Source: Mycolicibacterium setense (GTDB lineage Bacteria > Actinomycetota > Actinomycetes > Mycobacteriales > Mycobacteriaceae). Taken from it: 64,000 bases of DNA. Location: positions 372,001 through 436,000 of the forward strand of contig NZ_JTJW01000008.1 of NCBI RefSeq assembly GCF_000805385.1. Direction: 5' to 3'. Shown piece after piece: positions 7,766-16,188 of the stretch (position 1 is the stretch's first letter; each line of letters begins with the position of its first letter). The notes beneath the pieces were generated by a model, which made no database searches, was not told the DNA's origin, and saw nothing but the letters and a program-made list of their open reading frames with translations. The translations under genes and the position numbers were made by a program.

Positions 7766-9238
7766 GTGGGCAAACCAGTCGATATCGCGATCGTCGTCAT
7801 CTATCTCGTCGCGATGCTCGCCTTCGGGTTCTGGGGTAAGACTCGGACCAAGGACTCCGCAGACTTCCTGGTCGCGGGCCGGCGTCTCGGGCCCACGTTG
7901 TACACCGGCACCATGGCGGCCGTCGTGCTCGGCGGTGCCTCCACCGTCGGCGGCGTAGGCCTTGGCTACAAATGGGGAATTTCGGGCATGTGGCTGGTGG
8001 TGGCGATCGCCGTCGGCCTGCTGGCGCTGAGCCTGCTGTTCGCCGGACCCATTCAGCGCCTTCGGGTCTACACCGTCGCGCAGATGCTGAGCCTGCGCTA
8101 CGGGGTCGACGCGACCTCGGCCTCCGGTGTTGTGATGGCGGCCTACACGCTGATGCTGTCCGTCACGTCGACCATCGCCTACGCGACCGTATTCAACGTG
8201 TTGTTCGGCACGGGCCGAACGCTTTCGGTGATCATCGGCGGCGTGGTCGTCATGCTGTACTCGTCCATCGGCGGCATGTGGTCCATCACTCTCACCGACA
8301 TGGTGCAGTTCGTCCTCAAGACCATCGGCGTGTTCTTCCTGTTGCTGCCATTCACCTGGCACCGGGCAGGTGGATTCGACGGCATTCGCGACCGCGCCGG
8401 TGACGCGGTCTTCGACCTCACCGCAATCGGAACCGACACCATCATCACGTTCTTTGTGGTCTACAGCTTCGGAATGCTGATCGGTCAGGACATCTGGCAG
8501 CGGGTCTTCACCGCACGCTCACCGCAGGTGGCGCGATGGGGTGGGACGACCGCCGCCGTCTACTGCGTGTTCTACGGAATCGCGGGGGCACTGATCGGCC
8601 TGGCCGCATCGACCTTCATGCCTGACATCGAGGCCAAGGACGACGTGTACGCCCAGATCGCCGAAGCGATTCTGCCCGTGGGCATCAGCGGTATCGTGCT
8701 CGCCGCGGCCGTCGCCGCGATGATGTCGACCGCGTCGGGCGCGCTGATCGCGACCGCCACGGTGGCACGGACCGACATCAAGCCCATGCTGCTGCGCTTG
8801 CTCGGCCGCAGGCCCGAGCAAGCCGAAAACCCTGAAGTCGACGTGCATTCCGACCGCCGCTATGTGGCTGTGCTGGGCGTCATGGTGATCATCATCGCCG
8901 CGTTGCTCAACGATGTGGTCGGCGCCCTGACCATCGCCTACGACATCCTCGTCGGCGGCCTGCTGGTGCCGATCATCGGTGGGTTCCTGTGGAAGCGCGC
9001 CACCGGCGCCGGCGCGTTGGCGGCAATGGCAGTCGGCACCGTCGTCACGCTGGGAACCATGGCGGTCGTCGGCGACGTTCTGGCCAACGAACCCATCTAC
9101 TACGGCCTGGTGTCCAGCCTGATCACCTACATCGTGGTGAGCCTGCTGACTCCGCGTACCTCCGCACAGGTATTGCAGGTGTGGGACGACCGGCTCAGCG
9201 GCCGCGATACCGCCGAGATTCCCATGGCCACGTCATGA
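7766..9238 (+). CDS. Sodium:solute symporter (SSS family)
   Basis: 490-residue transporter with about 13 transmembrane helices and the SSS-family N-terminal pattern (FGFWGKTRTKDSADFLVAGRRLG, GGASTVGGVGLGYKWG). SSS proteins import sugars, amino acids, choline or urea-like solutes with sodium. The GTG start at 7766 has GAAGGA at 7754-7759; the frame remains open far upstream inside the ThDP gene, but that part is not family-like. It sits 14 bp after the ThDP-enzyme gene, so uptake of the operon substrate (a guanidino compound or related amine) is likely. Its 3' end overlaps the convergent membrane-protein gene by 44 bp. Confidence 0.85.
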   Translation: MGKPVDIAIVVIYLVAMLAFGFWGKTRTKDSADFLVAGRRLGPTLYTGTMAAVVLGGASTVGGVGLGYKWGISGMWLVVAIAVGLLALSLLFAGPIQRLRVYTVAQMLSLRYGVDATSASGVVMAAYTLMLSVTSTIAYATVFNVLFGTGRTLSVIIGGVVVMLYSSIGGMWSITLTDMVQFVLKTIGVFFLLLPFTWHRAGGFDGIRDRAGDAVFDLTAIGTDTIITFFVVYSFGMLIGQDIWQRVFTARSPQVARWGGTTAAVYCVFYGIAGALIGLAASTFMPDIEAKDDVYAQIAEAILPVGISGIVLAAAVAAMMSTASGALIATATVARTDIKPMLLRLLGRRPEQAENPEVDVHSDRRYVAVLGVMVIIIAALLNDVVGALTIAYDILVGGLLVPIIGGFLWKRATGAGALAAMAVGTVVTLGTMAVVGDVLANEPIYYGLVSSLITYIVVSLLTPRTSAQVLQVWDDRLSGRDTAEIPMATS

Positions 9239-9887
9239 GCGCCCACACGCCTGCCACCAAGGCACTGGCCACCAGTACGTAAACCGGCCACGGGCCCATC
9301 AGATCGAGCAACGACGCGGAGGCCGGTTTGGCGTTGAGGAAGCCGTAGTTGGTGCCCGCCATACTGTTGAACGCCATGGTGACCACGGCCCACACCGCGG
9401 TCACCAGCACCACCAATCGATAACTGCCCCAGTCGGGACGCATCCCGCGCCCCCAGGTCAAATAGATTGCCGCCCAGACCACCAGCAGGTGGATCGACCA
9501 GAACGCCAGAAACTCGTAGTGCGGGAAATCGGGGCTCTTGAGCACCGGTGAGATCAAGGCCTGGGTGCTCAACACCAGACCCCAGTAGTACGTGAGCACA
9601 AATGCCCACCGCCGCTGCGACCAGAGCGCGTAAGCCCCGACGACGGAGGCCAGGTCGGTCAACCGCAACGGCACAGACCGTTCGATGGACGGCGGGATGA
9701 GCGTGTAGACGAACATCGCGACGTAGATCACGGCCGTCAGTGCGCCGAGGATGCGGCCGAATGTCCTTGATTGACGGTCGCTTTGCCGCCGGCCGAGCCA
9801 AACCACCAGCAGCGCGCCGGAGACAAACACGGCGATGGCGGCCCAGTGCGACGGACCGTATACCGCGAATTGCCGTTCGGACAACAC
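9195..9887 (-). CDS. TIGR02206/YwaF-family integral membrane protein
   Basis: 230 residues with seven predicted transmembrane helices and the family-like features FGPSHW-type N-terminus (YGPSHWAAIAVF), LPLRLTDLASVVGAYAL-like central segment and FNSMAGTNYGFLNAKP near the C-terminus. Function is unknown for the family. Gene order (tldE next door, 7 bp away) suggests co-transcription downstream of something other than the SSS operon. The 44-bp tail-to-tail overlap with the symporter gene is real coding on both strands. Confidence 0.75.
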   Translation of the reverse strand: MLSERQFAVYGPSHWAAIAVFVSGALLVVWLGRRQSDRQSRTFGRILGALTAVIYVAMFVYTLIPPSIERSVPLRLTDLASVVGAYALWSQRRWAFVLTYYWGLVLSTQALISPVLKSPDFPHYEFLAFWSIHLLVVWAAIYLTWGRGMRPDWGSYRLVVLVTAVWAVVTMAFNSMAGTNYGFLNAKPASASLLDLMGPWPVYVLVASALVAGVWALMTWPWESRRYRGR

Positions 9888-9894
9888 CTTTACC

Positions 9895-11256
9895 TCATTG
9901 CGCCTGGCTCACCGACGACATGTGGAAGTCCGGGATCCGCAGGGTCGGCATGGATGCACGGGTGGCCCAGTCACCCCACTCGCGCGGCAGCGTGACCTCG
10001 GTGAGGCCGGCCTCGGTGGCGCGCCGCAACAGATCCAGCGGGCTCTCGTTGAACCGGAAGTTGTTGACGGCGGCGGTCACCTCGCCGTCCTCGATCAGGT
10101 AGACGCCGTCACGGGTCAGCCCGGTGAGCAGCAGCACCGTCGGGTCGACCTCGCGGATGTACCACAGCGTGGTCAGCAGCAGGCCGCGTTCGGTACCCGC
10201 GATCATATCGGCCAATTCGCTTGTGCCACCGGTCATCAGCAGATTGTCGGCGGGCACCGCGACGGGCGTGCCATATTCGGCCGCAACGGCCCGTGGGTAG
10301 GCGAGCGCATTGATCACCCCGTCACGGATCCAGTCCACCCGGCCGATGTCCATGCCGTTGTCGAAGATCGACACCCGCTCCGATGAACTCGGTACCGCGA
10401 CGAACGGCTGGCAGGCCAGCGCCCCCGCGAACGGATCCGAATACAGCGTCAGTCCCAGATCGGTGAGCCTCTCCCCGACCCGGGTCCCACCGGGAGCCGA
10501 CAGCGCCGTGCGCCCCTCCTGCGCTCCGCGTCCGTCCATCGCCCAGGTCAGATAGATCATCATGTCGGCCACCGTCGACGGCGGCATGAGCGTCTCGTAG
10601 CGGCCGGCAGGCAGTTCCACCGTCCGCTCCGCCCAACCGAGCTTCAATGACAGCTCGTCGAGCAGTGACTCCACCTGCACGTCAACGAAATCCGGGGTGC
10701 TCACCCCGGCCCAGGCGCTGGCTCCGTTCCGCTTCGCGTTGATCTCCACCGATCCCGTCGGCTGGGTGTAACGCCGGCGCAGCCCCGTCGAGGTCGCCAC
10801 GAACGTCGTCTCCAAGACGTGGCGCGCATAGCCGTAGAGCTGGTCGGAACCGGCGAACCCTTTGGCCAGATCCCCGGCGATGCCGGTGAAAACCTGCGCT
10901 CCGGTGCTCGCGACCGGCTCATCCCAATCGGCCGGCATCCCGGCGCCCGGCAGTGGTGGTGCGGCGTCGCGCGCTTCGGGAGACGCCACCGCGGCACGCT
11001 GGGCGGCGGCCACCAGTTCCGGGATCACCGCCGGGTCCACTTCGGTGGAGCGCACCGATCCGACATGCGCCTTGTCGCCGCGGCGCACGATCGAGATCAC
11101 CGTGATGGTGCGACTGACCGTCTCGCCGTTGGTGGTCATCGAGTTTCCGGCCCACCGCAGCGACGCATCGGTACGGTCGGTTACCAGAACAGTGGTTTCT
11201 GTGCCCGGATCTGCTGCGGTCAAGGCGATCTCGACGACCTGCTGTGCGCCGATCAT
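9895..11256 (-). CDS. tldE: TldE/PmbA-family modulator of metalloprotease TldD
   Basis: 453 residues, homologous in layout to TldE/PmbA, the non-catalytic partner of the TldD/TldE heterodimeric metalloprotease. It lacks the HExxxH motif found in its partner. Conserved C-terminal blocks include NLLMTGGTSELADMIAGTERGLLLTTLWYIREVDPT. TldD/E complexes process RiPP-type peptides and degrade unfolded peptides. The start overlaps the end of tldD (ATGA at 11253-11256), so the two are coupled. Confidence 0.85.
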   Translation of the reverse strand: MIGAQQVVEIALTAADPGTETTVLVTDRTDASLRWAGNSMTTNGETVSRTITVISIVRRGDKAHVGSVRSTEVDPAVIPELVAAAQRAAVASPEARDAAPPLPGAGMPADWDEPVASTGAQVFTGIAGDLAKGFAGSDQLYGYARHVLETTFVATSTGLRRRYTQPTGSVEINAKRNGASAWAGVSTPDFVDVQVESLLDELSLKLGWAERTVELPAGRYETLMPPSTVADMMIYLTWAMDGRGAQEGRTALSAPGGTRVGERLTDLGLTLYSDPFAGALACQPFVAVPSSSERVSIFDNGMDIGRVDWIRDGVINALAYPRAVAAEYGTPVAVPADNLLMTGGTSELADMIAGTERGLLLTTLWYIREVDPTVLLLTGLTRDGVYLIEDGEVTAAVNNFRFNESPLDLLRRATEAGLTEVTLPREWGDWATRASMPTLRIPDFHMSSVSQAQ

Positions 11257-12770
11257 CGGCCGCCCTCCGTCCGGGTGTTCAGTACGTTGATGCCACGGAA
11301 GAGTGCGCTGGGGCAGCCATGGCTGACTGGCGCCACCTGCCCGGGCTGAGCCTTACCGCAGTTGAACGCCCCGCCGAGACGCCAAGTGGACGGCCCGCCG
11401 ACGGCTTCCATCGCGCCCCAGAAGTCGGTGGTGGTGGCCTGGTAGGCGACATCGCGCAGCTGACCGTCCAGCCGTCCGTCGCGGATCCGGTAGAACCGCT
11501 GTCCGGTGAACTGGAAGTTGTACCGCTGCATGTCAATCGACCAGGATTTGTCGCCAACCACGTAGATGCCGTCGGACACCCGCGAGATCAGGTCCTGCGT
11601 GCTGAGATCCTGCGGACCGGGCTGCAGTGAAACATTTGCCATCCGCTGAATCGGAACGTGGTGGGGCGAATCGGCATATGAGCAGCCGTTGGACCGGGCG
11701 TGTCCGAGTCGCGGCGCGAACACCCGATCCAGCTGGTAGCCGACGAAGACGCCGTCGCGCACCAGATCCCAACTCTGCGCCCGCACTCCCTCGTCGTCGA
11801 AACCAACTGTGGCCAAGCCATATTCCACGGTGCGGTCAGCCGTCACGTTCATCACGGGCGAGCCGTAGCGCATGGTGCCGAGCTTGTCCGGGGTGGCGAA
11901 CGATGTTCCGGCGTAGGCAGCCTCGTACCCGATAGCCCGGTCGTACTCGGTGGCATGGCCGATCGATTCGTGAATCGTCAGCCACAAGTTGGACGGGTCG
12001 ATCACCAGGTCGGTGGGGCCGGCGACGACCGAGGGCGCCTTGGTCTTCTCGGCGAGCAATGTCGGCAGTTCGGCCAGTTCAGAGGTCCAGTCCCACACCT
12101 CGTCACCGGCGAGTGCCTCCCAGCCCCGCGCGGTCGGCGGCGCGAGCGTACGCATGGTCTCGAAGGACCCGGCCGCAGAATCGACGGCCACGGCCTCCAG
12201 CGTCGGCATCACCCGCACCCGCTGCTGGGTGATCGAGGATCCGAAGGTATCGGCGTAGAACGTCTGTTCCTTGACCGCATGCGCCCCGGCCGACACATGG
12301 TCGACGCCGTCGGCCGCCAGCAACCGGCCCGAGTATTCACCGAGCAGGGCGATCTTGTCCGAGGCGGGCACACCGAACGGATCCACGCCGTAGTCGGACA
12401 CCCAGGTCACATCGGTGTACACCGGTTCGCCGGCCAGTTCGATGCGCTCGGCGTTCAACGACCCGAGCGTCGTGGCCACCTGCACCGCGCGGCGCGCCGT
12501 CTCGGCGGCCACCTCTGGCGCCAGTTCGGCATGGGAGGCGAATCCCCACGCGCCGTCGACGATCACCCGCACCGCCAGGCCCACCTCGCGATTGACCACA
12601 GACATCTCCAACTCGCCGTCGCGCAATTGGATGATCTCGGTGGTGATGCGGTGAATCCGCAGATCGGCATAGCTGGCGCCGGCCGCGGCAGCCGCGGACA
12701 GTGCCGCGTCAGCCAACTCGAACCGGGGCAGCTCCAGGAAGTCGGCGTCCACGCGTCGTTGAGCTGTCAC
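11253..12770 (-). CDS. tldD: TldD-family metalloprotease
   Basis: 505-residue catalytic subunit of the TldD/E zinc protease. The zinc motif HESIGH is visible in LWLTIHESIGHATEYDRA, and the TldD C-terminal signature GCSYADSPHHVPIQRMANVSL is present. Length is normal. The GTG start at 12770 is preceded by TACCGT (12777-12782 on this strand) and exactly 6 nt, so the tldDE mRNA is probably leaderless. tldE follows with a 4-nt overlap. Confidence 0.9.
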   Translation of the reverse strand: MTAQRRVDADFLELPRFELADAALSAAAAAGASYADLRIHRITTEIIQLRDGELEMSVVNREVGLAVRVIVDGAWGFASHAELAPEVAAETARRAVQVATTLGSLNAERIELAGEPVYTDVTWVSDYGVDPFGVPASDKIALLGEYSGRLLAADGVDHVSAGAHAVKEQTFYADTFGSSITQQRVRVMPTLEAVAVDSAAGSFETMRTLAPPTARGWEALAGDEVWDWTSELAELPTLLAEKTKAPSVVAGPTDLVIDPSNLWLTIHESIGHATEYDRAIGYEAAYAGTSFATPDKLGTMRYGSPVMNVTADRTVEYGLATVGFDDEGVRAQSWDLVRDGVFVGYQLDRVFAPRLGHARSNGCSYADSPHHVPIQRMANVSLQPGPQDLSTQDLISRVSDGIYVVGDKSWSIDMQRYNFQFTGQRFYRIRDGRLDGQLRDVAYQATTTDFWGAMEAVGGPSTWRLGGAFNCGKAQPGQVAPVSHGCPSALFRGINVLNTRTEGGR

Positions 12771-12805
12771 GCCCCCACGGTAGCGGCGCCGCGGGCCGGC
12801 TTGGT

Positions 12806-13363
12806 TCAGGTGGGACCGACGCGGCCCAACCAGGCCTCGACGTCACGGTGGCGCGCGAATCGGACGATGTGCAGGTGAGGCAAATGCGGTGCCAGCGCGG
12901 GGATGGCGTCGCGAAGCTTGTTCCGGGTGCGAAAACCCCAGCGCAAGATGTGATCCGGGTCAGTGAAGATTGTGCGCAGCGGCGGTTCGATATTGCCGTT
13001 CCACAACTCGACGCGGGCGAAGCGCCGGCGAAGGGTGCGATGCGTCAACTGACGCATGGACACCGGGGTCGGCAGGTCGAGCCACAGCAGCGTGTCCGCC
13101 CGGGCCAGGATCTGGCCACGCACGTCGCGGTACTGCCATTCGATCACCCAGGAATCTCCCGCGATGAATTGTTCGACGTCGCTGACGAACGTCGGCCGCG
13201 GTTCCCACCCCGGTCCGTGATACAGACTGTCGATCTCGACGTATGGAAGGTCGAACTCGTGCGACAGCCGCGTCGCAAGCGTTGTCTTGCCCGACCCCGT
13301 CGTCCCGGCGACGGCGATGCGCCGCGGCTTCCAGGTCACCGGATCTTGAGCCGTCAACACCAC
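12806..13363 (-). CDS. P-loop NTPase of the adenylate-kinase-like (FlaR/topology modulation) type
   Basis: 185 residues. Walker A is GTTGSGKTTLA near residue 20, followed by an EIDSLYHGPGWEPRP segment and a DTLLWLDLP strand, as in small adenylate-kinase-like proteins annotated as topology modulation protein or FlaR. The substrate is unknown. Two GTG codons (13363, 13360) can serve as start; TACGAT at 13368-13373 on this strand places a leaderless 5' end at or near them. It diverges from the sulfatase gene with the two -10 boxes 8 bp apart. Confidence 0.7.
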   Translation of the reverse strand: MVLTAQDPVTWKPRRIAVAGTTGSGKTTLATRLSHEFDLPYVEIDSLYHGPGWEPRPTFVSDVEQFIAGDSWVIEWQYRDVRGQILARADTLLWLDLPTPVSMRQLTHRTLRRRFARVELWNGNIEPPLRTIFTDPDHILRWGFRTRNKLRDAIPALAPHLPHLHIVRFARHRDVEAWLGRVGPT

Positions 13364-13367
13364 ACCG

Positions 13368-13387
13368 ATCGTAGCGAGGCCTAACCT
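13368..13387. promoter_or_regulatory. Back-to-back -10 elements for divergent leaderless genes
   Basis: TACGAT on the minus strand (13368-13373) and TAACCT on the plus strand (13382-13387) each lie 4-7 nt from their gene's start codon. The two promoters therefore face away from each other and overlap, so RNA polymerase binding at one should interfere with the other. Confidence 0.5.
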
Positions 13388-13393
13388 GGCTGA

Positions 13394-15061
13394 ATGGCAG
13401 AGCTCAGCAGGCGGACAGTCCTGGGTGGTGCGGCAGTCGCCGCCGGCGCGGCCGCAGTCGGATTCGGCGGCTATGAATTGCTGGGCGGACGCCGCCCGGA
13501 CGTGGCCGGCCAGCCCAACATTCTCGTCGTGATCGTGGACCAGATGCGGGCGCCGAAATGGTTCCCCGATTCACAGCAACTCGGCGCGCTGCTGCCGAAC
13601 CTCGACCGGCTGCGCGCCCGGAGCACCTCGTTCGGCTCGCACTACAGCGCGTCGAACATGTGCACACCGTCGCGCGGGGTGCTGACCACCGGGCTGTACT
13701 CCCACCAGACCGGTTGCCTGTTCACCGGCGAAGGTCCCACGGAGTCGACGCTGGCGGCCCGGTTCCCGACGTGGGGGACGATGCTGCGCGACGCCGGTTA
13801 CCGCACCTGGTGGTGGGGCAAGTGGCACCTGGGCAGCGCGGCCGACAACACCCCCGACGGCCTGGACGTCCACGGCTTCTCCGGCGGCACCTACCCGTCA
13901 CCCAACGGCGCGCCGAACCAGGGCCTGCAGCAGGACCCTTCGATCGTCGATCAGTTCGCCGGGTGGTTCGACGCACATGCGAACGAGGGCCCATGGTGCA
14001 CCACGGTGTCGCTGGTCAACCCGCATGACATCTGCTGGTGGCCGAAAAACCCTCTGCCGGAGGATGTTCCGCGCCGGTTCAGCGCGAAGCCGGTGAACTT
14101 CGAGACCGCCGACGATCTGCGTCGCCGCGGCAAACCACAGTTGCAGATCGACTACATGAACTTCATGTCGCCACTGATGACCGGCGCGATGGACTACACC
14201 GGGCCAGAGTCATCTGCGCAATGGGCCCGGTGCCTGGACATGTACCTGTGGCTGCATCAGCAGGTGGACACCCAGATCGGCCGGGTGCTCGACACGCTGG
14301 CCACCCGTCCGGACATCGACGACAACACCGTCGTCGTGTTCACCTCCGACCACGGCGAATACGCCGGGTCGCACGGCCTGCGCGGCAAGGGCGCCGCCGT
14401 CTATGAGGAGAGCATCCGGGTGCCGCTCTACATCCGCGACCCGTCGGGCCACCTGACACCTCAGCCCGGCGACGCCCGCACCCAGCTGACGTCGAGTGCC
14501 GACCTGGCGCCGCTGTTGATGACCATCGCCCACGGCGGCCCGAACTGGCGATCGGACTCCCGCTATTCCTATCTGTCCAGCCGTGCCGACATCGCCGGAA
14601 TCGCCGCCGACGCAGCGGCATCGGGCCGGCCGTGGATCGCCCACGCCACCGACGACATGTCCGTGGAGGAGATGGCGGCCTTGATGAAATCCCCGCTGGC
14701 GAAGAAGTTCTTCGGCACTTCCGGCCCGCCCACCGAGATCCCGACCTCAGCGCCCAGCCACATCGTCGCGGTGCGCACCCCGCAGGCCAAGCTCGGCATG
14801 TACACATACTGGAAGCCCGGCTCCATGGAGATCGATACCGCGCGTCCCGTCCATCACGAGTTGTACGACTACACAACCGATGCCGGCGTTCAAGAGCTCG
14901 ACAACCAGGCCGGCCGCAGCGCCAAGCAGGCCGACCTGCAGGCGCTGCTCGACCACGAGGTGCTGCCCGAATTGCGGGCCCCACTGCCGGAGTTCCTCGA
15001 TGAGGCTCAGGAGCAGGGGTTGGCGAATATGAGGGAGCTCGCGACTTTGCGCGGAGGCTGA
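13394..15061 (+). CDS. Tat-exported sulfatase (arylsulfatase / choline-sulfatase-like)
   Basis: 555 residues. A twin-arginine signal is present (LSRRTVLGGAAVAAGAA), so a folded, cofactor-loaded enzyme is probably exported. The sulfatase motif C90-TPSR is intact; C90 would be converted to formylglycine by a dedicated generating enzyme. Metal ligands are visible in VVIVDQM and VVFTSDHGEYAG. It would release sulfate from an extracellular sulfate ester, and the family also includes phosphonate hydrolases. ATG 13394 follows TAACCT plus 6 nt, so the gene is leaderless. Its last bases are part of a 26-bp tandem duplication. Confidence 0.85.
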   Translation: MAELSRRTVLGGAAVAAGAAAVGFGGYELLGGRRPDVAGQPNILVVIVDQMRAPKWFPDSQQLGALLPNLDRLRARSTSFGSHYSASNMCTPSRGVLTTGLYSHQTGCLFTGEGPTESTLAARFPTWGTMLRDAGYRTWWWGKWHLGSAADNTPDGLDVHGFSGGTYPSPNGAPNQGLQQDPSIVDQFAGWFDAHANEGPWCTTVSLVNPHDICWWPKNPLPEDVPRRFSAKPVNFETADDLRRRGKPQLQIDYMNFMSPLMTGAMDYTGPESSAQWARCLDMYLWLHQQVDTQIGRVLDTLATRPDIDDNTVVVFTSDHGEYAGSHGLRGKGAAVYEESIRVPLYIRDPSGHLTPQPGDARTQLTSSADLAPLLMTIAHGGPNWRSDSRYSYLSSRADIAGIAADAAASGRPWIAHATDDMSVEEMAALMKSPLAKKFFGTSGPPTEIPTSAPSHIVAVRTPQAKLGMYTYWKPGSMEIDTARPVHHELYDYTTDAGVQELDNQAGRSAKQADLQALLDHEVLPELRAPLPEFLDEAQEQGLANMRELATLRGG

Positions 15062-15103
15062 GCCGACAAATCCAGAACGGAGGCTGAGCCGACAAATCCA
15101 AAC
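15052..15103 (+). repeat. 26-bp tandem duplication across the sulfatase stop codon
   Basis: Two adjacent copies (15052-15077 and 15078-15103) of a unit that begins CGGAGGCTGAGCCGACAAAT differ only at their last few bases. The first copy contains the TGA stop of the sulfatase, so the second carries a silent extra copy of the gene end. It looks like a slippage product. Confidence 0.85.
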
Positions 15104-15141
15104 CGCTTCCCGGCGACGCCCGACGGACTAGCTTGGCGGTC

Positions 15142-16128
15142 ATGCGCGTGTTGGTCACCGGCGGTACCGGTTTTGTGGGTGGTTGGAGCGCGAAAGCGAT
15201 TGCCGACGCCGGTCATTCCGTCCGATTCCTGGTGCGCAATCCGGACCGGCTGCAGACCAGCGTCGCCAAGCTCGGGGTCGACGTGTCCGATCTTGCCGTC
15301 GGCGACATCACCGACCGCGATTCGGTCATGCACGCGCTCGAGGGCTGCGACGCCGTCCTGCACAGTGCGGCGCTGGTCGCCACCGATCCGAGTCAGACCG
15401 CGCAGATGATGAGCACCAATATGGACGGTGCGCGCAATGTTCTCGGCGGCGCCGCGGAACTCGGCCTGGACCCGATCATCCATGTCTCGAGCATCACCGC
15501 GCTGTTCAATCCGGACGTGGACACGCTGGAAGCGGACCTGCCGGTGTTCGGCGGGACCGACGGCTACGGGCGGTCCAAGGCGCAGGTCGAGATCTATGCC
15601 CGCGGCATGCAGGACGCCGGCGCGCCGGTGAACATCACCTATCCCGGCATGGTCATGGGACCGCCGGTCGGCAACCAGTTCGGCGAGGCCGGCGAGGGTG
15701 TCGCCGCCGCACTGCAACTCGGCGCGATTCCGGGTCGCAGCGCAGCCTGGACGATCGTCGACGGGCGTGACCTGGCCGCCCTGCACGTCGCGCTTCTGGA
15801 ACCCGGCCGCGGGCCCCGCCGCTACATGGCGGGCGGACACCGCATTCCGGTGGACCAGCTGGCCAAGCTGCTCACCGAGGTGGGCGACAAGACCATGTTC
15901 GCCGTCCCGGTTCCCGACACCGTGTTGCGCGTCGCGGGACAGGTGCTCGACCGGATGGGTCCCTTCCTGCCGTTTCAGACACCGTTCACCGAAGCCGGGA
16001 TGCAGTACTACACACAGATGCCGGCGTCCGACGACTCACCGAGCGAGCGAGACCTCGGCATCACCTACCGCGATCCGCGAATCACCCTGGCCGACACGGT
16101 CGCCGGGTTTCGGGACCTCAACGGCTGA
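15142..16128 (+). CDS. NAD-dependent epimerase/dehydratase (extended SDR)
   Basis: 328 residues of the extended short-chain dehydrogenase fold. The nucleotide-binding motif is TGGTGFVGG at the N-terminus, and the GYGRSKAQVE segment supplies the Tyr/Lys catalytic pair (YxxxK-like, GRSKAQ). Members act on sugar nucleotides, 3-beta-hydroxysteroids or flavonoid-like substrates, so the substrate is undefined. TTG 15133 is possible, but ATG 15142 follows TAGCTT (15129-15134) by 7 nt and is the likely leaderless start. A candidate bidirectional terminator follows the stop. Confidence 0.8.
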   Translation: MRVLVTGGTGFVGGWSAKAIADAGHSVRFLVRNPDRLQTSVAKLGVDVSDLAVGDITDRDSVMHALEGCDAVLHSAALVATDPSQTAQMMSTNMDGARNVLGGAAELGLDPIIHVSSITALFNPDVDTLEADLPVFGGTDGYGRSKAQVEIYARGMQDAGAPVNITYPGMVMGPPVGNQFGEAGEGVAAALQLGAIPGRSAAWTIVDGRDLAALHVALLEPGRGPRRYMAGGHRIPVDQLAKLLTEVGDKTMFAVPVPDTVLRVAGQVLDRMGPFLPFQTPFTEAGMQYYTQMPASDDSPSERDLGITYRDPRITLADTVAGFRDLNG

Positions 16129-16169
16129 CGGCCGAAAGCGGTCCCTTTCAGGATCCACTTCCGGCCGTC
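16127..16169. terminator. Hairpin between convergent epimerase and cutinase genes
   Basis: GACGGCCGAAAG (16127-16138) pairs with CTTCCGGCCGTC (16158-16169), 11 of 12 positions, with a 19-nt loop. It starts at the epimerase stop codon and lies 20 bp beyond the cutinase stop, so it could terminate both. There is no T-tract. Confidence 0.5.
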
Positions 16170-16188
16170 GGCCTGTGTTCAGTCGGCG

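Noticed and set aside
11700..12878. 392-residue plus-strand frame opposite tldD
   Set aside because: Shadow of the HExxxH protease gene; no domain of its own.
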